A stretch of DNA of 64,000 nt from contig NZ_JARWAM010000009.1 in NCBI RefSeq assembly GCF_031451695.1, positions 62,001 through 126,000 of the forward strand, given 5' to 3'. Source of the stretch: Franzmannia qiaohouensis. GTDB taxonomy: Bacteria; Pseudomonadota; Gammaproteobacteria; Pseudomonadales; Halomonadaceae. A program made the translations under genes and the position numbers. A model generated the notes under the pieces. The model was not told the origin of the DNA, ran no database searches, and saw only the letters and a program-made list of their open reading frames with translations. Positions 37,273-46,049 of the stretch are shown here, piece by piece. Within the stretch, counting starts at the first letter, position 1. Every line of letters starts with the position of its first letter.

Positions 37273-38062
37273 ACAGCGCATCATTACCGCCCTGTGGCTG
37301 GCGCCGCTGGTCCTGCTGGGGCTGTTCTGGCTCGACGGTGGGGCCTTTGCGCTGTTCACGGCGCTGATCGTGCTGCTGGCGAGCTGGGAGTGGGTCAACC
37401 TGGCCGGCCTCGAAGGCCAGCGCCAGCGTCTGCTCGGCGTCGCCGGCATGGCGCTGCTGATGCTGGTGCTGTGGCTGACGGGCGCCGTACAGGCGACCTG
37501 GGTGCTATGGCTCGGCGTGCTTGGCTGGCTGGCCAACCTCTACTGGATCGTCCACTACCCCGACAAGGGGGGGCAGTGGCAGGCCGCGCCGCGGCGCCTG
37601 GCCATGGGGCTCTGGGTGCTGCTGCCGTGCTGGGTCGGCTTCATTGCCCTGCGCGACAGCGGCGCCGTGTGGCTGCTGTTCGTGCTGCTGCTGGTGTGGT
37701 GTGCCGATACCGGCGCCTACTTTGCCGGCCGCGCCTTCGGTCGTCGCAAGCTGGCGCCGCGGGTCAGCCCGGGCAAGACCTGGGAGGGCGTGGCCGGCGG
37801 CCTGGCCGCGACCACCCTGCTGGCGCTGCTGTTTGCATTCTGGCAGTCGCTGGGCCTTGTCCAGGTGCTGGCGCTGGTGGCGATTACCTGGCTGGTGACG
37901 CTGATCTCGGTGCTCGGCGACCTGCTCGAGAGCATGCTCAAGCGCCACCGCGGCATCAAGGACTCCAGCGCCCTGCTGCCCGGCCACGGCGGCGTGCTCG
38001 ACCGCATCGACAGCCTGACCGCGGCGGTGCCGTGGTTTGCGCTGCTCGGCGGCTGGCTGTGA
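37265..38062 (+). CDS. cdsA: Phosphatidate cytidylyltransferase
   Basis: CdsA makes CDP-diacylglycerol from phosphatidate and CTP at the inner membrane. The 265-residue protein has about seven hydrophobic segments and ends with the CDS signature SALLPGHGGVLDRIDSL. VSPGKTWEGVAGG is the second conserved motif. The ATG at 37265 lies inside the end of uppS, with GAGG upstream; the frame opens earlier without support. Tight coupling uppS-cdsA-dxr-rseP is standard. Confidence 0.97.
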   Translation: MLKQRIITALWLAPLVLLGLFWLDGGAFALFTALIVLLASWEWVNLAGLEGQRQRLLGVAGMALLMLVLWLTGAVQATWVLWLGVLGWLANLYWIVHYPDKGGQWQAAPRRLAMGLWVLLPCWVGFIALRDSGAVWLLFVLLLVWCADTGAYFAGRAFGRRKLAPRVSPGKTWEGVAGGLAATTLLALLFAFWQSLGLVQVLALVAITWLVTLISVLGDLLESMLKRHRGIKDSSALLPGHGGVLDRIDSLTAAVPWFALLGGWL

Positions 38063-38078
38063 GCCGCGCGTGGTTGCC

Positions 38079-39281
38079 ATGAGCGACGCCGTGCAGTGCG
38101 TCAGCGTGCTGGGGGCCACCGGCTCGATCGGCACCAGCACCCTGGATGTCATCGCTCGTCATCCCGATCGCTACCGCCTCCACGCCCTGACCGCCCACAC
38201 CTCCCGGGAGGCGCTGCTGGCGCTGTGCCAGCGGCATCATCCAGCGGTGGCCGTGCTGGCCCATGAGGCCGATGCCGTCTGGCTGCGCGAGCGGCTGGCC
38301 GCGGCGGGGCTCGACACCCAGGCGCGGGCCGGCGAGGCGGCGCTGGTCGAGGTCGCCGAGGCCAGTGAGGTCGACGTGGTGATGGCAGCCATCGTCGGCG
38401 CCGCCGGGCTGCTGCCGACGCTGGCCGCGGTGCGCGCCGGCAAGCGCGTGCTGCTGGCCAACAAGGAGGCGCTGGTGATGAGCGGGGCGCTGTTCATGGA
38501 CGCCGTGGCGACCCACGGCGCGACCCTGCTGCCGATCGATTCCGAACACAATGCCATCTACCAGTGTCTACCCGCTGAGCACCGCGGCGGGCTCTCGCGC
38601 CACGGCGTCACCCAGCTGCTGTTGACCGCGTCCGGCGGGCCCTTCCTGGGCTGGACGCCGGCGCAGCTGGCCGAGGTGACCCCGGCCCAGGCCTGCGCTC
38701 ATCCCAACTGGTCGATGGGTCGCAAGATCTCGGTGGATAGCGCGACGCTGATGAACAAGGGGCTCGAGCTGATCGAGGCGTGCTGGCTGTTCGATGCGCG
38801 GCCCGAGCAGGTGCAGGTGGTGGTCCACCCGCAGAGCGTTATCCACTCCATGGCCGCCTACAGCGACGGCTCGGTGATCGCCCAGCTGGGTAATCCCGAC
38901 ATGCGCACGCCGATCGCCTACGGGCTAGCCTGGCCACAGCGCATCGACGCCGGCGTGGGGCCGCTCGACCTGTTCCAGGTGGCGCGGCTCGACTTCCAGG
39001 CGCCGGACGAGACGGCCTTCCCCTGCCTGCGCCTGGCCCGCGAGGCGATGGCCGCTGGCGGCACGGCGCCGGCGGTGCTCAATGCGGCCAACGAGGTGGC
39101 GGTGGATGCCTTTCTCGCCGGCCGGCTGCCGTTTGCCGCTATCGCCGAGCTGGTGGCGAGGGTGCGTGACGCTCGTCCGGTGCTGCCGGCAGATGAACTG
39201 GCGACGATCCTCGACGAGGATCGCCAGGCGCGACAGGCCGCCCAGGCAATCCTGGTGCGGATGCTCGAGGAGACGATCTAG
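38079..39281 (+). CDS. dxr: 1-deoxy-D-xylulose 5-phosphate reductoisomerase
   Basis: Dxr makes 2-C-methyl-D-erythritol 4-phosphate with NADPH, the committed MEP-pathway step. The 400-residue protein has the dinucleotide motif GATGSIGTSTLDVI, LLANKEALVMSG, the metal-binding LPIDSEHNAIYQ, TASGGPF and NPDMRTPIAYGLAWP. The start MSDAVQCVSVLGATG fits the family; the frame opens upstream within cdsA. The rseP ATG follows its stop directly with no spacer. Confidence 0.98.
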   Translation: MSDAVQCVSVLGATGSIGTSTLDVIARHPDRYRLHALTAHTSREALLALCQRHHPAVAVLAHEADAVWLRERLAAAGLDTQARAGEAALVEVAEASEVDVVMAAIVGAAGLLPTLAAVRAGKRVLLANKEALVMSGALFMDAVATHGATLLPIDSEHNAIYQCLPAEHRGGLSRHGVTQLLLTASGGPFLGWTPAQLAEVTPAQACAHPNWSMGRKISVDSATLMNKGLELIEACWLFDARPEQVQVVVHPQSVIHSMAAYSDGSVIAQLGNPDMRTPIAYGLAWPQRIDAGVGPLDLFQVARLDFQAPDETAFPCLRLAREAMAAGGTAPAVLNAANEVAVDAFLAGRLPFAAIAELVARVRDARPVLPADELATILDEDRQARQAAQAILVRMLEETI

Positions 39282-40640
39282 ATGGGCGTGATACAGAACA
39301 TCCTGGCGGTGATCGTGGTTCTCGGCGTGCTGATCACCTTCCATGAATATGGCCACTTCTGGGTGGCGCGGCGCTGCGGCGTCAAGGTGCTGCGCTTCTC
39401 GGTGGGCTTCGGCAAGCCGCTGTGGTCGCGGGTCGATCGCCACGGCACCGAATTTGCCGTGGCGGCGATCCCGCTGGGCGGCTATGTCAAGATGCTCGAC
39501 GAGCGCGAGGGCCCGGTGGATCCTGCCGAGCAGGACCAGGCCTTCAACCGCAAGACGGTGTGGCAGCGCATCGCCATCGTTGCCGCCGGTCCGCTGGCCA
39601 ACTTCCTGCTGGCGATCGTCGCCTACTGGCTGATGTTCGTCGTCGGCACCACCACGGTGGCACCGGTGGTGGGCAGCGTGGCCCCGGGCTCGCCGGCGGA
39701 GCAGGGCGGGCTCAGCCCCGGCCAGGAGATCGTCGCCGTGCAGGGAGACAGCGTGCGCTCCTGGGACGAGATCAACCTCAAGCTGGTGGCGGCCATCGGC
39801 CACAGCGGTGCGCTGTCGTTCAGCGCCCGCGACGAGGGCAGCAGCAGCGCCCGCGACTATCAGCTGCCGGTGGACAACTGGCTGGTGCGTCAGGATCCGC
39901 CGCAGCCGCTGCCGAGCCTGGGGCTCGAGCCTTGGCGGCCGTCGTTCCCGGCGGTGCTGGGCCAGGTGCTGGATGGCGAGGCCGCCGGCCAGGCCGGGCT
40001 GCAGCCCGGCGACCGGGTGCTGACGGTGGACGGCGAGGCGGTGGATGATTGGCTGCACTTCGTCGACCTGGTGCGCGCCAGCCCCGAGTCGTCGCTGGCC
40101 CTGGAGGTGGAGCGGGACGGCGAGACCCTCGCCGTCGAGCTGACCCCGGGGCGCAATGAGCTGGAGGATGGCGTGGTGATCGGCTATATCGGTGCCGGTG
40201 CCGAGCCGGTGGAGTGGCCCGAGGAGTATCGTCGCGAGATCCGCTACGGTCCGCTGGCCGCGGTGGGGCAGTCGCTGTCGCGCACCGGCGAGATGTCGCT
40301 GCTCACCGTCGATGCCATTCGCAAGATGTTCGTCGGCCTGATCTCGCCGTCCAACCTCTCCGGGCCGATCACCATCGCCCGGGTGGCCGGCGACTCGGCG
40401 CGCACCGGTCTGGAGACCTTCGTCAGCTTCCTGGCCTACCTGTCGATCAGCCTGGCGATCCTCAACCTGTTGCCGATTCCGATCCTCGACGGTGGCCATC
40501 TGGTCTACTATGCCGTCGAAGCGGTGCGCGGCAAGCCGGTATCGGAGCGCGTCCAGGCCATGGGGCTGCGCATCGGCGTGGCACTGGTCGGCAGCCTGAT
40601 GCTGATGGCGCTATATTTCGACCTGATGCGGCTATGGTGA
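39282..40640 (+). CDS. rseP: Site-2 protease RseP
   Basis: RseP cleaves anti-sigma factor RseA within the membrane in the envelope stress response and clears signal peptides. The 452-residue protein has the zinc motif HEYGH (His21, Glu22, His25) in the first membrane helix, two PDZ domains in the middle (VAPGSPAEQGGL and LDGEAAGQAGLQPGDRV), and the C-terminal NLLPIPILDGGHL. The ATG abuts the dxr stop. It directly precedes bamA, which also belongs to the sigma-E regulon in E. coli. Confidence 0.97.
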   Translation: MGVIQNILAVIVVLGVLITFHEYGHFWVARRCGVKVLRFSVGFGKPLWSRVDRHGTEFAVAAIPLGGYVKMLDEREGPVDPAEQDQAFNRKTVWQRIAIVAAGPLANFLLAIVAYWLMFVVGTTTVAPVVGSVAPGSPAEQGGLSPGQEIVAVQGDSVRSWDEINLKLVAAIGHSGALSFSARDEGSSSARDYQLPVDNWLVRQDPPQPLPSLGLEPWRPSFPAVLGQVLDGEAAGQAGLQPGDRVLTVDGEAVDDWLHFVDLVRASPESSLALEVERDGETLAVELTPGRNELEDGVVIGYIGAGAEPVEWPEEYRREIRYGPLAAVGQSLSRTGEMSLLTVDAIRKMFVGLISPSNLSGPITIARVAGDSARTGLETFVSFLAYLSISLAILNLLPIPILDGGHLVYYAVEAVRGKPVSERVQAMGLRIGVALVGSLMLMALYFDLMRLW

Positions 40641-40749
40641 CACACGACCCGCGGCGGGGTTCGGCGGCCTTCGGCTTGTCAGAACCCTGCACAAATGTAT
40701 ATGGTGCCTGTTCCACACGCGGGCAGACCAACTCGAGCGAATCGACTGC

Positions 40750-43083
40750 ATGAAACTCAAGACCATCGGATTGGCGGCGCTGCTGCTTACCAGCGCCCAG
40801 GTAGCGCTGGCAGACTCTTTCAATGTTTCCGACATCCGCGTAGAGGGCCTGCAGCGAGTTTCTGCAGCCTCCGTGTTCAATGCCTTCCCCGTCACCACCA
40901 GTGACCGCGTCGATGAGCGCGAGTTGGCCGACGCCGCCCGCGAGCTGTTCGCCACCGGTCTGTTCGACGATGTCCAGCTGGCCCGCGACGGCGATATCCT
41001 GATCATCCAGGTCGTCGAGCGACCGTTCATCACTGCGCTGAGCATCACCGGCAACTCGCAGATCTCCGAGTCAGATCTGCGTGAGGGATTGAGCGAGGCA
41101 GGGCTGGCCGAGGGCCAGGTGCTGCAGCTCTCCACCCTCGAGGAGATCCAGCGCGAGCTGGAGCAGGTCTACCAGGCCCAGGGGCGCTACAGCGCGCGCA
41201 TCGAGACCAGCGTCGACGAGATCGACGAAAGCCGGGTGCGGGTCAACGTCGATATCAACGAAGGCGCGGTGGCCTCGATTCGCCAGATCAACATCGTCGG
41301 CAACCAGGCCTTCGACGACGACACCCTGCGCGACCAGTTCGAGCTCAATGACCGCCCGGGCCGCTTCTTCGGCTGGTTCTCCCGCGATGAATACTCTCGC
41401 GAGGCGCTGTCAGGCGACCTCGAGCGGCTGCGCTCCTACTACCTGGATCGCGGCTACGTGAACTTCGATATCGCCTCGACCCAGGTCTCGATCAGTCCCG
41501 ACAAGTCGGAAATCTTCATCACCGTCAACGTCGACGAGGGACAGCAGTTCCGTCTCGGCAACATTCGCTTCGCCGGCGACATGGAAATTCCCGAGTCCGA
41601 GGCCCGCGAACTGATCACCGCCGAGCGCGGCGAAATCTTCTCGCGCAGCGATATCACCGCCTCCTCCGAGGCACTGCGTTCGCGCCTCGGCGCCGAGGGC
41701 TTCGCCTTTGCCAACGTCGATGCCCGTCCCCAGCCGTCCACCGACGGCGAGACGGTGGACGTGGTGTTCAACGTCAATTCTGGCCAGCGCGCCTATGTGC
41801 GGCGCATCAACTTCGAAGGCAATACCACCACCGAAGACGAAGTGCTGCGTCGCGAGATGATCCAGATGGAGGGCGCGCCGGCCTCCACCGACCAGATTCG
41901 CCAGTCGCGCCAGCGCCTCGAGCGGCTGGGCTTCTTCCGCCAGGTAGACGTCGACACCCAGCCGGTGCCCGGCGAGAGCGACCTGCTCGACGTGACCTAC
42001 AACGTCGAGGAGCAGCCCTCGGGCTCGATCTCGGCCAGCGTCGGCTTCTCGCAGAGCGCCGGTGTGATCTACGGCGCGGCGCTGTCGCAGAACAACTTCC
42101 TCGGCAGCGGTAACCGGGTCAACGTCGGCGCCCAGCGCAGCGACACCTTCACCAGCCTCAACTTCGGCTTCACCGACCCCTACTGGACCCTGGACGGCAT
42201 CTCGCGCGGTTATAACCTCTACTACCGCGAGACCGACTACGAAGACTCGGATATCTCGACCTACTCCACCGACGCCTACGGCGCGGGGATCAACTTCGGC
42301 TACCCGATCAACGAGCTGGCGCGCCTCAACTTCGGCGCCACGGTGGAAGACCTGACGGTCCAGACCTACAACGATACCGCCTCGGAAATCGTGCGCTACG
42401 TCGATGACCAGGGCGCCGGTGCCCAGAGCCTCAAGCTCACCGCCAGCTGGACCCGCAACAACCTCAATCGCGGTGTGATGCCGACTGCCGGCAACTATCA
42501 GCGCATCTCGCTGGAAACCGCCGCGCCCGGCAGCGACGCCGAGTACTACAAGCTGCGTGCCCGCGCCCAGCAGCTGTTCGAGCTCAATAACGACTGGTCG
42601 CTGAAGTTCGGCGGCACCCTGGGCTATGCCGACACCATCGGCAACGATCCCTATCCGTTCTATGAGAACTTCTTCTCCGGCGGCTTGGGCTCGGTACGCG
42701 GCTTCACCGGCAACACCCTGGGGCCGCGCACCACGCCGCGCGGTGGCGGTAACGACCGCACCCTGGGCGGCAACGTGCTGGTCGAAGGCTCCGCCGAGCT
42801 GCTGTTCCCGACACCGTTCATGGAAGACCAGCGCTCGGTGCAGACCGGCTTCTTCTTCGATGCCGGCAACACCTTCCTGACCGACTGCTACGAGGTCCTC
42901 GACGGCGACCAGTCGCGCTGCGAGTCAGGCGTCGATTTAAGCGAGCTGCGCTACAGTGTGGGTATCGGCCTGTCGTGGCTGACCCCGGTGGGGCCGCTGA
43001 CCTTCAGTATCGCTGAGCCGCTCAACGACAAGGATGGCGACGATACCCAGTTCTTCCAGTTCTCGCTGGGCCAGACCTTCTAA
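40750..43083 (+). CDS. bamA: BamA, outer-membrane protein assembly factor
   Basis: BamA is the beta-barrel core of the machine that inserts outer-membrane proteins. The 777-residue precursor has a signal peptide of about 21 residues (cut after LTSAQVALA), five POTRA repeats through about residue 420, and a 16-strand barrel with the conserved L6 motif GSVRGFTGNTLGPR. It ends in aromatic FSLGQTF as expected for an OMP insertion signal. It is followed by skp and the lipid A genes, the standard order. Confidence 0.98.
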   Translation: MKLKTIGLAALLLTSAQVALADSFNVSDIRVEGLQRVSAASVFNAFPVTTSDRVDERELADAARELFATGLFDDVQLARDGDILIIQVVERPFITALSITGNSQISESDLREGLSEAGLAEGQVLQLSTLEEIQRELEQVYQAQGRYSARIETSVDEIDESRVRVNVDINEGAVASIRQINIVGNQAFDDDTLRDQFELNDRPGRFFGWFSRDEYSREALSGDLERLRSYYLDRGYVNFDIASTQVSISPDKSEIFITVNVDEGQQFRLGNIRFAGDMEIPESEARELITAERGEIFSRSDITASSEALRSRLGAEGFAFANVDARPQPSTDGETVDVVFNVNSGQRAYVRRINFEGNTTTEDEVLRREMIQMEGAPASTDQIRQSRQRLERLGFFRQVDVDTQPVPGESDLLDVTYNVEEQPSGSISASVGFSQSAGVIYGAALSQNNFLGSGNRVNVGAQRSDTFTSLNFGFTDPYWTLDGISRGYNLYYRETDYEDSDISTYSTDAYGAGINFGYPINELARLNFGATVEDLTVQTYNDTASEIVRYVDDQGAGAQSLKLTASWTRNNLNRGVMPTAGNYQRISLETAAPGSDAEYYKLRARAQQLFELNNDWSLKFGGTLGYADTIGNDPYPFYENFFSGGLGSVRGFTGNTLGPRTTPRGGGNDRTLGGNVLVEGSAELLFPTPFMEDQRSVQTGFFFDAGNTFLTDCYEVLDGDQSRCESGVDLSELRYSVGIGLSWLTPVGPLTFSIAEPLNDKDGDDTQFFQFSLGQTF

Positions 43084-43135
43084 GCCGGGTACCATGGAGA
43101 GTTAGATGCGACATGTTTTTCAGGGGAGTGGTGTC

Positions 43136-43642
43136 ATGCGTAAGGTAATGGGAGTCATCTCCCTGGGGCTGCTTGGCCTGTTCGCCTCGGTCGCCCAGGC
43201 GGCAGAAGTGGCGGTGGTGGATTGGCGCCAGGCGCTGATGGAAACCCGCGCCGCCCAGCAGTCGATGAGCCAGCTCGAGAGCCAGATCGGCAACCAGCAG
43301 CAGCAAGCGCAGTCGCTGGGCCAGGAGCTGCAGCGGCTTCAGGAGCGCCTGCAGCAGGACGGTGCGGTGATGTCCGATAGCGAGCGCCAGTCGCTGATGC
43401 AGGAGGGGCAGCAGAAGGAGCAGCAGTTCGTCGAGCTGCGTCAGCAGATCATGCAGGCTCAGCAGCAGGCCGAGCAGGCCTTCCTGCAGGACGCCGAGCC
43501 CAAGCTGGAGCGTGCCGTGGACGAAGTCATGGCGCGCCACGGTATCGACGTGCTGATGGATATCAATGGCATCATCAATACCAATCAGGATCTGATGAAT
43601 CTTACCGATGAAGTCACCGAGATCCTCGACTCGATGAACTGA
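43136..43642 (+). CDS. skp: Skp/OmpH periplasmic chaperone
   Basis: Skp holds unfolded outer-membrane proteins in the periplasm. The 168-residue precursor has a signal peptide (MRKVMGVISLGLLGLFASVAQ then an AEVAVVDW mature start) and a long Gln/Glu-rich coiled coil typical of the tentacles. Two starts are possible: 43136, preceded by AGGGGAG, and 43106, preceded by GGAGAG, which would lengthen the signal peptide by ten residues. I prefer the shorter. A hairpin without a U-tract follows (43645-43665). Confidence 0.9.
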   Translation: MRKVMGVISLGLLGLFASVAQAAEVAVVDWRQALMETRAAQQSMSQLESQIGNQQQQAQSLGQELQRLQERLQQDGAVMSDSERQSLMQEGQQKEQQFVELRQQIMQAQQQAEQAFLQDAEPKLERAVDEVMARHGIDVLMDINGIINTNQDLMNLTDEVTEILDSMN

Positions 43643-43694
43643 GCACCCGCCCGTTGAGGGCGGGTCCCTGCCTCCTGCAGCCGACCCAGGTTCC

Positions 43695-44735
43695 ATGACC
43701 GACGCCATCTCTCACCGCTATACGCTGTACGACCTCGCCGAGCGCCTGGGCGCCGAGGTGGTCGGTGATGGCAGCCGACAGGTCGCTGGGCTGGCCACAC
43801 TTAGCGATGCCGGTCCCGACGAGATCAGCTTTCTCGCCAACAAGGCCTACCTCAAGCACCTGGCCGGCACTCGGGCGGCAGCAGTGCTGCTGCACCCCAG
43901 CTACGCCGGGGAGTGCCCGGTCGCCTGCCTGACCCTCGACAACCCTTATCTCGGCTACGCCGAGCTGTCGCGGCTGTTCGATCCGCTGGCCAATCGCCCC
44001 GCCCAGGGCATACACGACTCGGCGGTGATCGAGGCCGGCGTATCGCTGGGCGCCGATGTCCAGGTCGGGCCCCAGGCGGTGATCGAGGCCGGCGCGGTGA
44101 TCGGCGATCGCACGGTCATCGGGCCGGGCAGCGTGGTCGGCGCCGACAGTCGCATCGGCGCCGATTCACGGCTGCACGCCAATGTCACCGTCTGCCACGC
44201 GGTGGTGATCGGTGAGCGTGCCATCCTGCACAGCGGCTGCGTGATCGGCGGCGACGGTTTCGGCTTCGCCCACGACGGCAGCCGCTGGCACAAGATTGCC
44301 CAGCTCGGCGGCGTGGTGCTCGGCGACGACGTGGAAGTCGGGAGCTGTTCGAGCATCGATCGCGGTGCGCTGGGCGATACCCTGATCGGCAACGACGTCA
44401 AGATCGACAGCCAGGTGCAGATCGCCCACAACGTGCAGATCGGCGACCACAGCGCCCTGGCCGGCTGCGTCGGTATCGCCGGCTCCACCAAGGTCGGCAA
44501 GCACTGCATGTTGGGCGGCGGCGTTGGCCTGTCTGGCCACCTGACGATCTGCGACGGCGTGCAGGTCACCGGCATGAGCCTGGTCACCAATTCCATCAAC
44601 GAGCCGGGCATCTACTCCTCCGGCACTGGCGCCATGAGCAACGCTCAGTGGCGCAAGAATGCCGTGCGTTTCAAGCAGCTCGATGACATCGCCAAGCGGC
44701 TGGTGCGCCTGGAAAAGCATCAAGGCGGCCGTTGA
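43695..44735 (+). CDS. lpxD: UDP-3-O-acyl-glucosamine N-acyltransferase
   Basis: LpxD adds the N-linked hydroxyacyl chain in lipid A synthesis, using acyl-ACP. The 346-residue protein has an N-terminal uridine-binding domain (LSDAGPDEISFLANKAYLK), a left-handed beta-helix of hexapeptides, and the catalytic His region CVIGGDGFGFAHDG. The C-terminal helix NAVRFKQLDDIAKRLVRLEK is complete. It is the first of the four-gene lpxD-fabZ-lpxA-lpxB set. Confidence 0.97.
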   Translation: MTDAISHRYTLYDLAERLGAEVVGDGSRQVAGLATLSDAGPDEISFLANKAYLKHLAGTRAAAVLLHPSYAGECPVACLTLDNPYLGYAELSRLFDPLANRPAQGIHDSAVIEAGVSLGADVQVGPQAVIEAGAVIGDRTVIGPGSVVGADSRIGADSRLHANVTVCHAVVIGERAILHSGCVIGGDGFGFAHDGSRWHKIAQLGGVVLGDDVEVGSCSSIDRGALGDTLIGNDVKIDSQVQIAHNVQIGDHSALAGCVGIAGSTKVGKHCMLGGGVGLSGHLTICDGVQVTGMSLVTNSINEPGIYSSGTGAMSNAQWRKNAVRFKQLDDIAKRLVRLEKHQGGR

Positions 44736-44839
44736 GTCTCGCCAGACTGCCGGTATAATCGCTGTCCCGGCCAGGGAGGCGCCCGCGCCACTGCATGCTC
44801 ACCAAGGTGAGCCGTTTCGCTATTTCAGAGGTCGCATCG

Positions 44840-45283
44840 ATGGTAATGGACATCAACGAGATTCGTGAGTATCTGCCTCACCGCTACCCCTTTCTGCTGA
44901 TCGATCGCGTCACCGAACTGGAACTCGGCGAGCTGATCCGCGGCTACAAGAACGTCAGTATCAACGAGCCTTTCTTCAACGGCCATTTCCCGCACCATCC
45001 GATCATGCCCGGTGTGCTGGTCATCGAGGCGATGGCTCAGGCGTGCGGCATCCTGGGCTTCAAGACCGTCAACAAGCTGCCCGCCGACGGCTATGTCTAC
45101 TACCTGGTGGGCAGCGACAATGTACGCTTCAAGCGCCCGGTAATGCCCGGCGATCGGCTGCATATCGAAGCCAAGGTGATGCGCGAGAAGCGCGGTATCT
45201 GGAAGTTCGCGTGCCGTGCCAGCGTCGACGACGAACTCGCCTGCGAGGCTGAAATCATCTGCGCCGAGAGGAAGGTCGCTTGA
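44840..45283 (+). CDS. fabZ: 3-hydroxyacyl-ACP dehydratase FabZ
   Basis: FabZ dehydrates 3-hydroxyacyl-ACP in fatty acid elongation and competes with lipid A synthesis for the same substrates. The 147-residue hotdog protein has LPHRYPFLLIDRV and the active-site helix NGHFPHHPIMPGVLVIEAMAQ. The ATG at 44840 has AGAGG upstream; 44846 is a possible alternative. The frame is open to 44795 without support. Its stop overlaps the lpxA start. Confidence 0.97.
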   Translation: MVMDINEIREYLPHRYPFLLIDRVTELELGELIRGYKNVSINEPFFNGHFPHHPIMPGVLVIEAMAQACGILGFKTVNKLPADGYVYYLVGSDNVRFKRPVMPGDRLHIEAKVMREKRGIWKFACRASVDDELACEAEIICAERKVA

Positions 45284-46047
45284 TTCATCCCACCGCGCTC
45301 GTCGACCCCGCCGCTCGGCTCGCCGACGACGTCGAGGTCGGCCCGTTCAGTGTGATTGGCGCCGACGTCGAGATCGGCCCCGGTTCGCAGATTGGCCCCC
45401 ACGTGGTGGTCAAGGGTCCCACCGTGCTCGGCGCACGTACGCGCATCTTCCAGTTCGCCTCGGTGGGCGAGGATTGCCAGGACAAGAAGTACGCCGGCGA
45501 GCCGACCCGCCTGGTAATGGGTGACGACAACGTCATCCGTGAAGGCGTAACCCTGCACCGCGGCACGGCACAGGATCGCGGCGAGACCACCATTGGCTCG
45601 CGCAACCTGTTCATGGCCTATGCCCATGTCGGCCACGACTGCGTGATCGGCAGCGACTGCATCCTGGCCAACCAGGTGACCCTGGCCGGCCACGTCAAAC
45701 TGGGCGACTTCGCGATCCTCGGCGGGCTCTCGGCGGTGCATCAGTTCTGCCACTTCGGCACCCACGCCATGGCCGGCGGCGGCTCGATCATCACCAAGGA
45801 CACCCCGGCCTTCGTGATGATCAACGGCAATCCCGCCGAGGCCCGCGGTCTCAATCTTGTCGGACTCAAGCGCCGCGGCTTCTCCCGCGAAGCGCTGAAT
45901 GCACTGAGCGAATCCTACAAGCTGGTCTATCGCCAGGGGCTCACCGTCGAGCAGGCCCTCGCCGAAATCCGCCGCCGCTATGAACTGCCGGAGGTCGATA
46001 CCTTCATCGCCTCCATCGAAGTGGCCACCCGCGGCATCACCCGCTAG
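45280..46047 (+). CDS. lpxA: UDP-N-acetylglucosamine acyltransferase
   Basis: LpxA transfers a 3-hydroxyacyl chain to UDP-GlcNAc, the first step of lipid A synthesis. The 255-residue left-handed beta-helix protein begins IHPTALVDPAARLADD and holds the catalytic His in the AYAHVGHDCVIG turn, then HQFCHFGTHAMAGGGS. The start codon is TTG overlapping the fabZ stop as TTGA, with GGAAGG upstream. No ATG or GTG fits the N-terminus, so the rare start may hold down expression and couple it to fabZ. Confidence 0.96.
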   Translation: MIHPTALVDPAARLADDVEVGPFSVIGADVEIGPGSQIGPHVVVKGPTVLGARTRIFQFASVGEDCQDKKYAGEPTRLVMGDDNVIREGVTLHRGTAQDRGETTIGSRNLFMAYAHVGHDCVIGSDCILANQVTLAGHVKLGDFAILGGLSAVHQFCHFGTHAMAGGGSIITKDTPAFVMINGNPAEARGLNLVGLKRRGFSREALNALSESYKLVYRQGLTVEQALAEIRRRYELPEVDTFIASIEVATRGITR

Positions 46048-46049
46048 GC

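Noticed and set aside
43645..43665. 8-bp ACCCGCCC/GGGCGGGT hairpin between skp and lpxD
   Set aside because: It lacks a U-tract and lies inside a conserved operon, so I do not call it a terminator; it may affect mRNA stability.
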